A program made the position numbers and the translations under genes. A stretch of 64,000 bases of DNA, taken from contig LR990054.1 in NCBI GenBank assembly GCA_905147135.1, positions 14,793,001 to 14,857,000 of the forward strand, written 5' to 3'. The stretch's first letter is position 1, and the number at the start of each line of letters is the position of its first letter. Source of the DNA: Blastobasis lacticolella. Lineage: Eukaryota; Arthropoda; Insecta; Lepidoptera; Blastobasidae. Below the pieces are notes generated by a model. That model was given only the letters and a program-made list of their open reading frames with translations. It did not search any database and was not told the DNA's origin. This document shows, piece after piece, positions 31,198 to 42,484 of the stretch.

Positions 31198-31279
31198 TGA
31201 ATAACCTCCCCTTTCGTGGGAGAGGCCCTTATTCCTGCAGTGGACTTTTTATGATCTGTGATGATGATGATGAATTATG

Positions 31280-31515
31280 AGAAAAATCAAATCAAAAGAC
31301 CACAATAACCGCCCGCCGCCGCTTAAACTAGTACTTTATGGAAACTGTCGATCAAACGATATACACAACAAGTCGATTATTTATCTAGAAAAACATAAAC
31401 ATACCATCCCGACTGCATCTCAGTTGTTACGAGTTGCGTGCGTCTACACCGCCCACAGCATTCATAACTGACATATACCAATCAAGTGAAAATGCACTAA
31501 CTTACTCATACTTTC
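31280..31515. other. Unassigned DNA
   Basis: Nothing recognisable. Confidence 0.3.
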
Positions 31516-31519
31516 GTTG

Positions 31520-31640
31520 GAGGGGCCGTGGTAGCTGTGTGGCAAAAGCAGCTGCCTCGTAAGCTGGTGTCTTAGATTCGGATCCCACTCGGGAATAGTA
31601 CAGAGATACTACTTTTTATAAAACCTTAAATTACCCTTTT
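31520..31640 (+). mobile_element. tRNA-headed SINE, third type
   Basis: 'ggggccgtggtagctgtgtg' is A-box-like and 'agattcggatcccactcggg' is a mutated B box. A TATAAAACC-type sequence follows. It is distinct from S1 and S2 and occurs once here. Confidence 0.45.
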
Positions 31641-31664
31641 TATAAGCTACAAACTCCAAAACTA

Positions 31665-31765
31665 TCTCTTGAACGATCTCATGTCATAGTCCAGAGGAAA
31701 CACAGTGACTGGGAGCTAATCCGACATCCGAATCGTGCGGGCGAAAAATGTTCTGTCGAATCTTC
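31665..31765 (-). mobile_element. LC-type LINE coding end
   Basis: It matches the minus-strand coding end of LC at 6070-6180 ('catgtcatagtccagaggaa', 'ccgacatccgaatcgtgcgg'). The 3' UTR is missing. Confidence 0.55.
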
Positions 31766-31979
31766 GCGTGGACACCTACAGAGGGTCTACGTAGAAGGAA
31801 TGTTCTAAGAATACTCGCTATCCAGAAATTGATACCAGATTGGTTGTTTATGCTCTTTCTAACATGGCGCCATCAGCTGATTACTCGTCCGCCTATTCTA
31901 AACATCTCACGACCATTTTTATCTAGCATGTACTGTGATGGTTGGGAATTCTAGTTCTTATGCTAGTTATTTTTGGGCA

Positions 31980-32112
31980 CATCTTAGGTCTTTGAACATC
32001 TTACATGCATAGCTTAGGTCTTTGAAACAACGCAACGGATTTCAATGCGGTAAAGTAGGTATATGTAAGGGTAGGACGCCACGTGAACGAACTCCGGCGG
32101 AAGTTCCACTAG
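31980..32112 (+). mobile_element. Helitron H2, 5' end eroded
   Basis: 'caacgcaacggatttcaatg' and 'gggtaggacgccacgtgaac' precede the terminus 'gcggaagttccactag' before T. The phrase 'cttaggtctttgaa' is duplicated at its left side. Confidence 0.6.
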
Positions 32113-32114
32113 TT

Positions 32115-32385
32115 TTATAACATACACGCATTATATGACATTACGTCTTCTCCTCAAAAGGAGGTTCGTTTCTCATTGCTCTCATTAGAAAGCGATCCGC
32201 TTAGAATCGGAAGCACTGTAAATTGATCGTCCCAACGAGACCCCCTATTTGCCTGAGGCCGACGGGGTATCATTAGACATCATTGAGCCGTGGAGTTCCC
32301 GTAATAAGGCTACGCGTACGCATGTCGTTCTCTGCCTGTTTCTGTTTCGAGGAGAGGTACTAGGCGATATTCTTCAGACTATTTA
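32115..32385. other. Unassigned DNA
   Basis: Nothing recognisable. Confidence 0.3.
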
Positions 32386-32404
32386 AAAATAGTCTAGAGT
32401 AAAA

Positions 32405-32910
32405 AGTTTAAGGCGTAACGATCAGTTGATGCAAAATGGATGCAAAACTACTCTTTGTCAGAAAAGTTTTTACATACTAGCCCCAAAGATTTATAATAAA
32501 TTACCAATTCGCTTACGCCAATGTACAGATTTTATGACATTTAAAAAGAAATTACATTCTTACTTAGTAGATAAGACATATTATGAATTGACGGAATATT
32601 TTAATGACATTTAAATTGTATGACATTGTTAAATTATTGATTTCCGTATTATTTAATGAAAATTGTTAGGTATAATTGTCATTTTTAATGACATGGTTTT
32701 ATTTACTGATTATTTTATAACTTATTTATTGAAATTATTATTTATGGAAGATTTTATTATTTACTAAATGAAAAATGAAACAATTATATTTAAAGATTTG
32801 TACGCCTCAGCATGCGGGCAACGGATAGAGAAACTATTGAAGATAATTAAAACATCTGTAATACCTATCTCTTACAAATAAATATTTTGAATCTTTGAAT
32901 CTTTGTAAGT
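32405..32910 (+). mobile_element. LINE 3' end with CTTTGAAT tail
   Basis: A short coding end (32426-32614) is followed by an AT-rich 3' UTR and a tail built of TTTTGAATCTTTGAATCTTT near 32887-32908. Such tails are typical of CR1/Jockey-group elements. No TSD was found. Confidence 0.7.
32426..32614 (+). pseudogene. LINE polyprotein C-terminus
   Basis: The frame reads SFYILAPKIYNKLPIRLR, then FKKKLHSYLVDKTYYELTEY and a stop. The pattern '(P)xxYNxLPxxI...FKxxLKxxLxxxxYY' is the standard end of CR1- and Jockey-type reverse-transcriptase proteins. Everything upstream is missing. Confidence 0.75.
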
Positions 32911-32989
32911 AAATAAAACAAACAAAAACACAAAAAGTACAAAACATACAAGATAAAACATGAAAAACAAACAGCGACTTTATTTAATA

Positions 32990-33104
32990 CTCATCGTCAT
33001 CATCATCATCCGAGCGGTCAGTCCCAACTTCTGCCAGGGTCCGCTTTCCGACTGATTTTCCTCCATTTCGCTCTGTCTTGGGCATCCTCGCGTCAAAAGG
33101 CTTT
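32990..33104 (-). mobile_element. RTE LINE 3' end with 15-bp TSD
   Basis: The plus strand carries GATGATGAT-tail complement and 'ctgccagggtccgctttccg', the reversed RTE end. The TSD cgactttatttaata is perfect at 32975-32989 and 33105-33119. Only 115 bp were inserted. Confidence 0.85.
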
Positions 33105-33119
33105 CGACTTTATTTAATA

Positions 33120-33430
33120 TTATGTAAGGATTATTTTAGAGGAAGGGGATTGAATACGTAGCTTATGTAATTGAAGCCACAGCTTATCTCTATCATATAT
33201 CAGTGGGTATCATCTCCATGCCATCGCCATTAACAACCGGAACAGAAGACAAAATGGCTACTTAAGAGATTACAATGTTATACCTAGACTTTCCTTAAGT
33301 CGCACCACCATGGTGTGGTTAAATTTTATGGAAAATAAATGAGAAAATCGAATAAAGTGCTGTCTATATCTAGGTCTATGAATAAGTACCTAGTGTTCAG
33401 ATTTTAGTAAAACTATTAATTTAATTTGTT
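33120..33430. other. Unassigned DNA
   Basis: Nothing recognisable. Confidence 0.3.
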
Positions 33431-33435
33431 AATAT

Positions 33436-33670
33436 GACGACCTTAGTGGTTCTGTGGCATTCAGAGGTCCCGGGTTCGATACCCGGCCGAGTAGAAATGG
33501 AAATGATGAATTTTTATTTCTGTTACATTCTAATAAGCAGGTATTAAAAAAATATAATATAAGTAGTTTATCAGTTATCAACACCCATAACACAAGCTTT
33601 GCTTACTTTGGGACTAGTTGGCGCGTTTAGTGTAAAGTCCAAGCATATTTATTTATATTCATAATATAAT
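33436..33670 (+). mobile_element. S2 SINE
   Basis: The head 'gacgaccttagtggttctgt', a B box (ggttcgatacc), 'ggccgagtagaaatggaaat', then the 3' body with 'cacaagctttgcttactttg' and an ATTTATTTAT tail. Slightly internally deleted relative to 27593. Confidence 0.82.
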
Positions 33671-33679
33671 TGTTAATTT

Positions 33680-34670
33680 GATATCTATTTTTGGAGACTA
33701 ACTTTGGCTGTACATTGTAACTACCTTTCCTTTACTCTTACTACTTTACAAATTCAAATATTTAAACGTATTCACCATTCATTATTCACCTACCTTCCAC
33801 GAGGATCAGCAGCCTCTCATTACCTAAGTAATTCTTTGCTCAACGCATTAAAAACGACAGTCCACTCTTCATCATTTTAACCTGCTTACCCCGAAGTCTA
33901 CGATCGAAGAAAGTAGGCATGAACACGCAAAAGAACTAACTGAGGTACTTGACCGCAAGTAATCCAGGTTTTTAGATGCTGTGGAGACCTTAAAACCACC
34001 CAGAAAGGAACTTGCATCTCCTAACTCTCGTTCGGTGATTTACCACTTTTAAGAGGCACTTAATCGGGTTTGGGAGAAAGTACGCGGTAACGTCGCAACG
34101 GGTTTACTATCGGCCGCCATTATCGGATCATTTCCCTATTTTGTAACATTCATGGGTACACTACACGTGGGGCCACCAAATGCGCGATGTTGTAACAGCT
34201 AGACAATCCGAGGTAAGCTAGAAAAGGCGCGACATAGATACTGCTGTCTCTTTCATTTTAGTATTGAGAAAAGGAAACAAACGCTCTGTCGCGGCGCGAG
34301 CTGTGTCGCGGACACACTTGTGATAGCCATGCTGGAATGAGATTAAAAAAACTTGATGTTGCAATAGGATAGTCGTTGAAATCAATTTACATATTGATTA
34401 TGGGATGTGCTGAACTATCTAAGCGATAGAATCGCAGCTGGATACCGATATAAATGTTTCTTAGCACATGAAGTTATGTGACGCATTCGTGTTGTTGTGA
34501 TATGGAATTATGCAGAAGTAATGTGTTATTTATATGCAACGATTTGTTGTAATGGCGTGAAGTTTAACTGTAATATAATATTTGAATAGTAAAAAAGAAT
34601 CACATTTATGTCTTCCCCCTGAAACTGGTTGAAGCCTCTGGAACCGATTGGCACCCCGTGATAGTATACC
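33680..34670. other. Unassigned DNA, 1 kb
   Basis: No gene or repeat recognised. A GC-richer patch lies at 34140-34330. Confidence 0.3.
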
Positions 34671-34680
34671 TATACATTTA

Positions 34681-34905
34681 TCTTAATATATATAATTCTT
34701 CTGTGAGTGTGTATGTCACTGAACTTCTCTCAAACGACTGGACCGATTTTGATGAAATTTTTTGTGTGTGTTCAAGGGGATCTGGGAATGGTTTAGATTC
34801 ACAATTTTGTCCGCTGGACAATGTTTTTTTTTAGCTTATTAAAAAAAGTTTGAAATTTTCAAATTAAAGACGTGTAGACAGGACAACGTCTGTCGGGTCC
34901 GCTAG
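34681..34905 (+). mobile_element. Helitron H3, full length
   Basis: It starts TCTTAATATATATAATTC after A and ends 'gtcgggtccgctag' before T. A hairpin (gacag...ctgtc) lies 11 bases before the end, the usual Helitron 3' arrangement. It is 225 bp and non-coding. Its first 129 bp differ by one base from 53014-53142. Confidence 0.85.
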
Positions 34906-34936
34906 TATTATACAAATATATGAAAAATATACCTAA

Positions 34937-35075
34937 CTAGCCTTTCCCGGCAGCTTTCACCATGGATAAAAAGTAGCCTATGTTACTCAGTGATAATATC
35001 GTAGTTTTTTATTTCATTCTACAAAGACACTTTTATTTTTTATAAAATTTGTATAGATAGGCCCATAACAACAAT
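34937..35075 (-). mobile_element. Helitron fragment, minus strand
   Basis: 'ctagcctttcccggcagctt' is the complement of a '...gggaaaggctag' type terminus. 'aaaaagtagcctatgttact' is common in such elements. The 5' end is not found. Confidence 0.5.
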
Positions 35076-35079
35076 TCCT

Positions 35080-35820
35080 GCGCAAAGAAGTCGTAGACAA
35101 TGCATACTGCCTTTGTTTAAAAGATAGATTGTGGGTCATCTTGGATGCATGTCTTCAAGTTACATGAATCATCAAAGCTACTACTAAATATCTTCCAAAA
35201 TAGACAGATCTAATTAAGGAGACAACAAATTACCAATTACTCATCTAATTACTAATCTACTCCTAGTCTACCATAACATTCTCAGAGCAGGCACAGCGTT
35301 AATCCAACGCCGTCAGTCATTATGATGCGAAACCTGCACGTTGACATCGCTTTCCAACCGCTTTTTTAATGGCTCCACCTCGTAAAGTGACCTATCTGTC
35401 GATAGCTCTTTTTATTGGTAGAGAGTTTCCGTCCTCGAGGAAGTTTAATATGTCTCGATCACCAGTTAGGGACCGGGGCAATAAATTTATTGTAATTTAT
35501 TTACGGGTTGTTGTCTTATTGTGAGACAAGTGTAATCCCTTACTAATAATGGAGGCGAAAGTGTATTTTATTTGAACATCAGTTCTTTTAAGCAACAAAG
35601 GATTATGTGTTGGCGTAGCTATTACAGATCCAGTGGTTTCTTGAAAATCTATAGGTGAAGTGAGGTTGTGTATTTTTCAATCGTAGTAGTCTAGGGGTGC
35701 AAGGTTACCTGTATTATCTACCTTTATGTAATGGTTGCACACTGTGCTATAACGCCTACATAAGTAAAAAGTCGCGTAAAGTATTTTAATGTGGTTTTTA
35801 CCAATAGATAAGAGTGATTC
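35080..35820. other. Unassigned DNA
   Basis: Nothing recognisable. Confidence 0.3.
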
Positions 35821-35825
35821 AAGAG

Positions 35826-35996
35826 GATTTAACAGCGAAACCTGACCAGATTGGATCATGGTTACACATTCAGTCCCCCGAAAACTACTGTACATAACTA
35901 AGAAAAGAGTCATTGTTACATGGCGGTAGTAGGTATCGAACCCGGGATCTCTCGCTTACAGTTGGACCTGTTCACCACTAGGCCACTGACGATTCT
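35826..35996 (-). mobile_element. S1 SINE, 5' half
   Basis: On the minus strand the head 'gtggcctagtggtgaacagg' with B box (ggttcgatacc) leads into the first half of S1 and stops at 'tccaatctggtcaggttt'. The copy ends early on the 3' side. Confidence 0.7.
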
Positions 35997-35999
35997 GGC

Positions 36000-36590
36000 G
36001 GGTCGATACTATGATCTATGTTAAATGACATCACTTTTCCATCGCAAGAATTGGACCCCAAGAATTTATATTAAAGCATTCTGTCGATGGAGGTCCACTT
36101 ACTTATTACTTTGGTAACTTGTTTACTAAAACCCTTAGGATTCGTTCATGCTACGTCAGAATTTATTATCAAAATCGTTGAGGCGAGACCCTTTTTTTTT
36201 AATATCTGTCGACTTGCCTTTACAAAGTCTCTAAACCCTTCTTGTGTATTTACTCTATATTCATAGTTAAGCGCCGTGTTTAATTGTTTGATAGATATTT
36301 TTGTTGAGATTTTCTTTCCCAAGACAGTTACACGGAAGGATTTTGATTTATACTTTGTGATTAAAGGTGCAATCGATTGAATGAAAAGGTAAACATATTT
36401 TTAAAGTATTCTCCAGGTTACTTATCGTGTTGTATCTTGGTTAACGAGTAGCCCGATACCCACGCCCGATTGTCCCATTCAGGCCAAGATGACAGATGAC
36501 CGACCACACCTGTCAAGTGACAATACATCAACAGTAATACAAGTAGAAAGGATCCTAGGATTTCAACTCTGTAAAGTCTGACAAGTCTGT
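36000..36590. other. Unassigned DNA
   Basis: Only a short shared phrase ('gttaacgagtagcccgatac', related to 19546-19570 inverted) is seen. Confidence 0.3.
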
Positions 36591-36594
36591 CTTT

Positions 36595-36915
36595 ATAGGT
36601 ACCACTTACCTATTTCTGTCGCCAAGCGAAATGCTTGCGTCGTTATGTTCGGGCTTAAAGGATATGGAGGAGTATTGTAATTACAGTGAAGAGATCTTAG
36701 TACTTGTTGCAACAGTGCACTAGCCGTTCGGTTTTTAGGGTTCCGTAATAAAAAAGGAATCCTTCTAGTAGTCTATCTATATGATCAACTTAAACTATGT
36801 ATTTCATAAAAATGGCACAAATAATAAAATCGAGAATTACCTAAATATAGATAGATAGATATACCTAAAGATGTTATGGGCGACAGATACCTTTTACTAC
36901 CAGGTGTCTACTCTT
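36595..36915 (+). mobile_element. LB-type retroelement, degenerate
   Basis: 'cacttacctatttctgtcgc' and 'caagcgaaatgcttgcgtcg' match LB, and 'ttatgggcgacagatacctt' near 36875 matches its 3' end. The middle is altered. The other copies are at 51385, 55448 (minus) and 61020. Confidence 0.5.
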
Positions 36916-36919
36916 TAGC

Positions 36920-37490
36920 CACTGCATAAAAAGGGACTTATGGCCAACTTATTTTTCAACAAAATCATAGTTAGTGTAGTGTCTTCACAGATACAGACTG
37001 GAATAACAACCAATCACGTAATACAAATTTACGATTTTCAAAATCCCATCGAATCGATAATTTATGGGGGAACAAGCCCTAAGGTCTAAGGATAGATTTT
37101 ATGAACGACTCACCATCCAAATATCTATTAATACCGAAGTTCACACCGCCTATCCCGTGGCCTCATCCATACTGCGTTTAAACAATTTCAAAAATCGAAA
37201 GTAACGTTTTCGTCGACACAAATAGTTAAATACTGTTATTAAAGCGCGGACACTATATTACGATAAACACGTAATGAGACGGTGGATGGTGAAATGATAG
37301 GGTGCCCAAAAAGCGCCCATTTTGTGGCATTAAAAGGAACTTTTACGTGAACGAACGCCCGATCGCGATATGAAGCTATTAAGGTGGGAATTAATTTCGG
37401 GAATACCGACTTATTATCACGATACGCTGCTTTTTGAGAGCAGTAATAACAAACCTATTACGGCTTGTGAGTTACGTAAAGTATGTCCTA
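36920..37490. other. Unassigned DNA
   Basis: Nothing recognisable. Confidence 0.3.
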
Positions 37491-37493
37491 ATA

Positions 37494-37620
37494 TAATTGG
37501 CAGCGGTCGAGTTTTTAGAGCTCTTATTGGTCGGCCGACTTTCGTCGTACGACCATGGTCGCAAGACCGTTGGCAATTAGGACAGCGCCTATTGCTAGTT
37601 CAAAAAAGTACGCAAAGCTT
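37494..37620 (+). repeat. Unclassified repeat, copy 2 of 2
   Basis: See 17625-17745: the blocks 'agctcttattggtcggc', 'gtcgtacgaccatggtcgca' and 'aattaggacagcgcct' are shared in order. The frame over it (37370-37639) is not a recognised protein. Confidence 0.6.
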
Positions 37621-37699
37621 TCACGCGAGCCGTGTGTAGTTCCTGCAACAACGTAGGCCACACGTTTCATTTCATAGTAAGCAATTCAATAAATACACG

Positions 37700-37950
37700 C
37701 CCGCAGCTGGCGTTGCTGCAACAATGCATTGGCAGCGCGTTCTCAACTAAAGTACAATTTCCAACAAGCGGCACGCATCGCACATTGGATCGGAAAGGAT
37801 ACGAACGGATGCGGCGGCAGCCGAAATGATCCGATCGGATACGACGGCATCCGAACGGAACCGACCACGCGAGAGCATGCTTTCGGTTCCGAACGCGTGT
37901 CGCAGCAGACGCTCGCGGTCAAGCTCTGTGCGCAGCTTGGTAATTAAGAC
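37700..37950. other. CpG-rich patch
   Basis: A GC- and CpG-rich stretch rich in 'ggatcgga', 'gatacgaacggat' and 'gcatccga' motifs; 'acggcatccgaac' is echoed near 56020. It could be a repeat or a regulatory region; no exon signals are seen. Confidence 0.35.
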
Positions 37951-37959
37951 TTCGACTGA

Positions 37960-38430
37960 CAATTATTACGTACTTATAATAATTACTTATGCTTTATTTT
38001 GCTTTTTATTCCCCAAATTAATAATAAAAATGAAATAATTAATAGCATTTATTTACAGAAATAACATTATTCTAATTTATTCATACAGCTTACTAGCTGT
38101 ATGAAATTAACTAAGCAATTAGATGGAGCGACGGGTCCATTATAGTGTAGTGCAGGCGCCAAAGCCCGCAGCTAATCACACATTAGATTCCAAACTAGAT
38201 GAGTTAACCTAATCGAGACAGTACGGCACCCTTACACCTGAGCACAAAAAGGGAGACAAATTACGACGGATCTCTAGCAGAGAACTGCTAATAGGCACGG
38301 TTTACCCTTCAAACCTGGCATAATAAAGCAAACCAGTACATTTGTACTGAAATAGAAGAAATCTCTTAAAAACAGCTACAAAGATTAAAATGCTAGTTAG
38401 ACGACCACGATCACTCTTGTTACACGAGTT
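37960..38430. other. Unassigned DNA
   Basis: Nothing recognisable. Confidence 0.3.
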
Positions 38431-38435
38431 ATACT

Positions 38436-38600
38436 TTTATTTTATTTTATACGGCATTCAAACAGGCAAGCGGGCCACCTGATGGACAGTGGTAGCCGCC
38501 TATGGACATCAGCAACACCAGGAGCGTAATGCGTTGCCCGCCTCTGAAGAGACCTCTAACATACCTCTTAAACCATCCCGAACTATCGAACAACGCTTTA
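38436..38600 (-). mobile_element. LC-type LINE 3' end
   Basis: The T-rich left edge is the A tail; 'caaacaggcaagcgggccac' and 'gcgttgcccgcctctgaaga' are LC landmarks on the minus strand. 5'-truncated. Confidence 0.65.
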
Positions 38601-38609
38601 GAGAGTTAA

Positions 38610-39720
38610 TACAAATCTGTACATCTCTCCCTTGCATACAATATAAGATGTATCGAGCGGATACGTAATATACCAACACCTCCTTTTCTATTAACAAAGG
38701 CTCAAGCCCCAACCGTAAAACCACATTCGCTTTCTTCGTCTCATAACGTTTTGACAGACAAATTCGTACAACACTTTCTTGCTATAATGATTGACAGCAC
38801 CAAGTACTCGATCGTGAACTCCACAGCGATAGAGACAGTTAATACGAAAACAGGTGCGAGGAAGAGAGATGCAACATACGAGATGCACCGAAAAGACTGT
38901 TCTGAGCATTACTGCTCTCCACTTTCACTTGTTGACAAATAGTCGACAACTGAGCTTTGAGATTTAGCATGCACTTGACAGAGTGGTGGTAATTGGCTGG
39001 AGTGTTTGCAAAATGGTTTGTTTTGAACCTCTTTGTGATTGTTATCAAGTATTGATAGGCCAGCCGAAGAAATCACCTCTTACATTGACTCATCATATCC
39101 TTCATCGTAACAAATACTGCAATCGGTTTGTTTTTGTCCTATATTTGTGTCAGTAATTTATTGATATAATATCTAGCATACACAATAATGATGCTTGGCG
39201 GTAAAAACTGACTTTTCAGGTTTGACAGAGTCGTCCCGTTAGAATCCTGTCTCACCTTAAAAAATCTCTCCACAACTCCATCGATTTCCACCCGCAATCC
39301 CGCTCTCCCTCTAATAGTATCATTAATAGCACGTTGATTAACATTCTCCAATTAGAACCATGTGCACTCTTAAAATGCCATGCCTTACAGGCGTCAAGAG
39401 CCATACTCCGCATACGCGCAGTAAAAGCAGCCGTGTCTAATTAGTGTCAACCGATCGGTACATCGGTAAATGGGACAGCCCGATATTGGCTAAATCACTT
39501 TTCTACTCACCAGTCGGTTACCAAGTTGCCATATCGAGTGAAAATGGGAAGGCAGTGCTGTATTTAGGGGCGTGGTGTTTTTTCTGCGAATTTAACATGC
39601 GTCATTTTTCTGAAATTATACAAACGAAGATTTAATATCATGTCCAAACCCATATCGTGAATGCTAATGTGACTCTATCATTCAGATTGTTACCGCTGAT
39701 TTGGATAAAAATTATTATCC
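38610..39720. other. Unassigned DNA, 1.1 kb
   Basis: Several short overlapping frames without recognised content. Nothing else. Confidence 0.3.
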
Positions 39721-39727
39721 AATGTCC

Positions 39728-39905
39728 AAACTGAACTTATAAATGCGAAAATAACTAAGTCTGTCTGATGCTTTTACACGTCTAATCCAATAAACAGATT
39801 TAGTTAAAGTTTGGCAATGCGACCTGGGGAAAGACTAGGTTCTACTATATCCCTGAAATTAACTGAATATTACGCGGATTAAGTTGCGGGCAAAAGCGGT
39901 GGATG
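39728..39905 (+). mobile_element. Helitron H1, degenerate
   Basis: 'actgaacttataaatgcgaa' and 'gttgcgggcaaaagcggtgg' match the two ends of H1 at 8989, with a worn body. Terminal TC and CTAG are lost. Confidence 0.5.
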
Positions 39906-40050
39906 TCTTACGATAATGGATTAACAGTTTATCTAAACTTTTCCATTATAACTCTTCAACAAAACCATTGCGATCTTGTTTTGCTGGGCCTAGAACATAC
40001 ATTTCTTACATTGATTTAATTACGTATTTATTGAAACTATTGCGAGCGAT

Positions 40051-40358
40051 AACAGAGCGTCGGTGGCCTAAAAGGCTACCGCGTTAGCCTTGTAAGTGAC
40101 AGGGATCGGGTTCCATCCCTAGTACCGCCACATACCATGACTTTTTCTGAGTTATTCACATAAATGAAACCCTAACGTTTAGATAAAATTTAGTGAGAAA
40201 ATCTCCACATTCCGGCAACTGAATGAGTAACCATTATACAATCTGGTTAGGTTAACATGATCACGGTCAGATGGCAGTCGCTCTTCTGTCCATTACCTGA
40301 TCATCCAAGTCCTGAACGGTCAAGACGGACCTCGGACGCGAGAGAGCACAACCGCGAT
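40051..40358 (+). mobile_element. S1 SINE
   Basis: The head 'gcgtcggtggcctaaaaggc' with B-box-like 'gggttccatccc' leads through the whole S1 body to 'gagagcacaaccgcgatatt'. The GATG tail is lost. Confidence 0.78.
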
Positions 40359-40364
40359 ATTTAT

Positions 40365-40755
40365 TTACTTTTAGGAAAATCAACAGCTGTTGTAATATGA
40401 TTAGAAGTAAACTTAAGTATCAGTATAACTGTATTCACAGCAAGATGATCATGAATAATTATCGTGAATGTTAAAGACGACAATTTCATATTTATGTCTT
40501 CAATCTGACACCTCCATCCCTCCTAACTACGGCCCTGTCGCGTTCGCTACTCGTTTGCGCTGCCCGTGGAAATCGTGCAAAGAATTATCATTTATCTAGA
40601 AAAGAAAATACGCATCGCATTGCCGCCAGACGCAATCTCGGGGCCGTAAAGTGTACGGATACGTAAAGATGACTCAGATTACGTATGCCTGCGTACCTCT
40701 TTTGTTTCCGACGATATGACTCCATATTGGAAATGGGAGAGAGACTATTTTCCCT
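40365..40755. other. Unassigned DNA
   Basis: Nothing recognisable. Confidence 0.3.
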
Positions 40756-40839
40756 TTTTAATCACGACGAAAAAATAGGGATGTTATGAGTATGCCACTG
40801 TTAATAGTTAACTGTAGGTAGGTACATTTATTATTATTA

Positions 40840-40985
40840 TTCTTTTTTATTTTCTAACATAATTTTTTAATGTTTTATTTACGCTTATTTCCTTGTTTTT
40901 ATTAATTGTTGTTGTTTGTACCTAATTATCGTGTCCTGGTGTCTGCGTGTAATAAATGTCTTCTTTCTATCTTTCTTTCTTTCTA
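40840..40985 (+). mobile_element. Retroelement 3' end with (CTTT)n tail
   Basis: 'gtgtcctggtgtctgcgtg' followed by TAATAAATGTCTTCTTTC and a TTTC tail. The same end occurs at 54055-54285 and, on minus, at 55075-55260. AATAAA sits just before the tail. Confidence 0.6.
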
Positions 40986-41094
40986 GTTAGTTCTCAAACT
41001 AACCTAACCGACAGAGAAAGTCGCATAACCCAACACCAAGTTTACTTAAAGTGAAATATTTTCTAAACTACAGAACATATTTTAATAAAACAAA

Positions 41095-41255
41095 GCTAAG
41101 GACCATCTCGATTAAATTGGCTTTTAAATAGAGAAAACCGCATCCAAATCAGTCCAGTCGTTCGGGAGCTACGATGCCACAGACAGATACACAAAGCCAC
41201 AGATACACACGTCAAACTTAGAACACTCTTCTTTTTTCGTTGGGGGTCAAAAATT
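41095..41255 (-). repeat. Dispersed repeat family E, minus strand
   Basis: 'gaccatctcgattaaattgg', 'ccagtcgttcgggagctacg' and 'cttcttttttcgttgggggt' are family E blocks in reverse. A piece of the E left end also occurs on plus near 40767. Confidence 0.55.
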
Positions 41256-41359
41256 AACGAAATTGACCAATCATAGAGCAGTATTCAACACAGTACGTTC
41301 ATTTAGCAGACGAGCGCTGTGTAAACGCAAAATAACGCTACTTAACTTACAATAAATAA

Positions 41360-41596
41360 ATAAGTATTCGTGGACAAATTCACACAGCGCCATCTAGCCC
41401 CAAACTAAGTAAAGCTTGTACTATGGATGCTAGATAACTGATATACTACTTAAATACTTTTAAATACCTACTTATTAATACTCGTAGAACACCCAGACCC
41501 GTAACAGAAATTAAAATTCATCATTTCAATTTCTGCCCGGACGGGAATCGAACCCGGGCGTGCCATGTTGACCATTGAACCACTCAGGCCATCAGT
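41360..41596 (-). mobile_element. S2 SINE
   Basis: On the minus strand the head ('gatggcctgagtggttcaat') and an intact B box (ggttcgattcc) precede the full S2 body ending 'ggcgctgtgtgaatttgtcc'. Confidence 0.82.
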
Positions 41597-41599
41597 AAG

Positions 41600-42035
41600 T
41601 CTTGTTTGAGTATACAGGTGTTAGACACATCAAAGCAAAGACAAGCGAAACCAATATAACGCAGCTAATATCATCACCGATACTTTTATTAACGTAACTG
41701 AGAAAATCATGGCTTCTTACACCCGTGCGATCGCGTGACAAAGCGCAATATGGCAGCGAGACAAATCGCTATGTCTGTCTGTCTACATAGAGATGTAGAC
41801 GGGCCCACGCAGCCACTGAAACAGCGAGGTGTACCTCGATTACTGGCTGCTGGAAGAGTCAACATATAGATATTAATAAATTACCTAGCTTCAGAATCAG
41901 TCGAGTATGATTTAGGCAATAATACGTATCCATAAACATTTGACAGGTGTAATGTATGTAACGATGGAAATGTTCGATTAAATGGGTGACCGTTTCGTAC
42001 TTTGAGGCTAGTGGAATTTCAGACCTGCAATGAGC
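41600..42035. other. Unassigned DNA
   Basis: Nothing recognisable. Confidence 0.3.
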
Positions 42036-42042
42036 TCGCTAC

Positions 42043-42155
42043 TCACTGGTTGTGCCTCCTAATACCGTTGCCGAAGCGAGGTTGACCGAGGCCTGGGTTG
42101 AGTTAAAGACCCTGATACTGGTTTAACAGTCTCAGGGCCGATTGGCAGCCAGTGA
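42043..42155. repeat. Inverted repeat with inner hairpin
   Basis: Outer arms tcactggttg (42043-42052) and cagccagtga (42146-42155) match 9 of 10. The inner arms ccctgatact (42110-42119) and agtctcaggg (42128-42137) also match 9 of 10. Element or RNA hairpin; undecided. Confidence 0.4.
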
Positions 42156-42484
42156 CGGTATAATTGTAGATGTTCGGATACATAAGCCAATTAGAGGTAT
42201 ACGCAACATTTACCCAAAAATGCTACGAAACAATATAAAAACAAAAACAAACTAGTACACCCTGGCCAAAAACCAAACCACTGGAATGTCTGCCACCTGT
42301 GATAACTCAGAAGAGTCACTACGAAACTCTAGAATCGTCAATCTAGTGAATTTTATACGCGGAACATAATATAAGATACGACTAGTAAACATTAATCCAT
42401 TTCCAGATGCCTTTTTTGACAGAAAAATCTCTAATAGAAACTCGGAAACATATCAAATACCAAAATAATACCGCAAAAATAAGC

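Larger units (their letters stand above)
30303..31273 (+). mobile_element. R280 split by a 700-bp insertion
   Basis: The R280 5' and middle parts (30303-30496, to 'gagattacggcaata') resume at 31198 with 'acctcccctttcgtgggaga' and end in the GATG tail. The junction is exact with respect to the copy at 5329, so the 30497-31197 block was inserted later. Confidence 0.85.
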
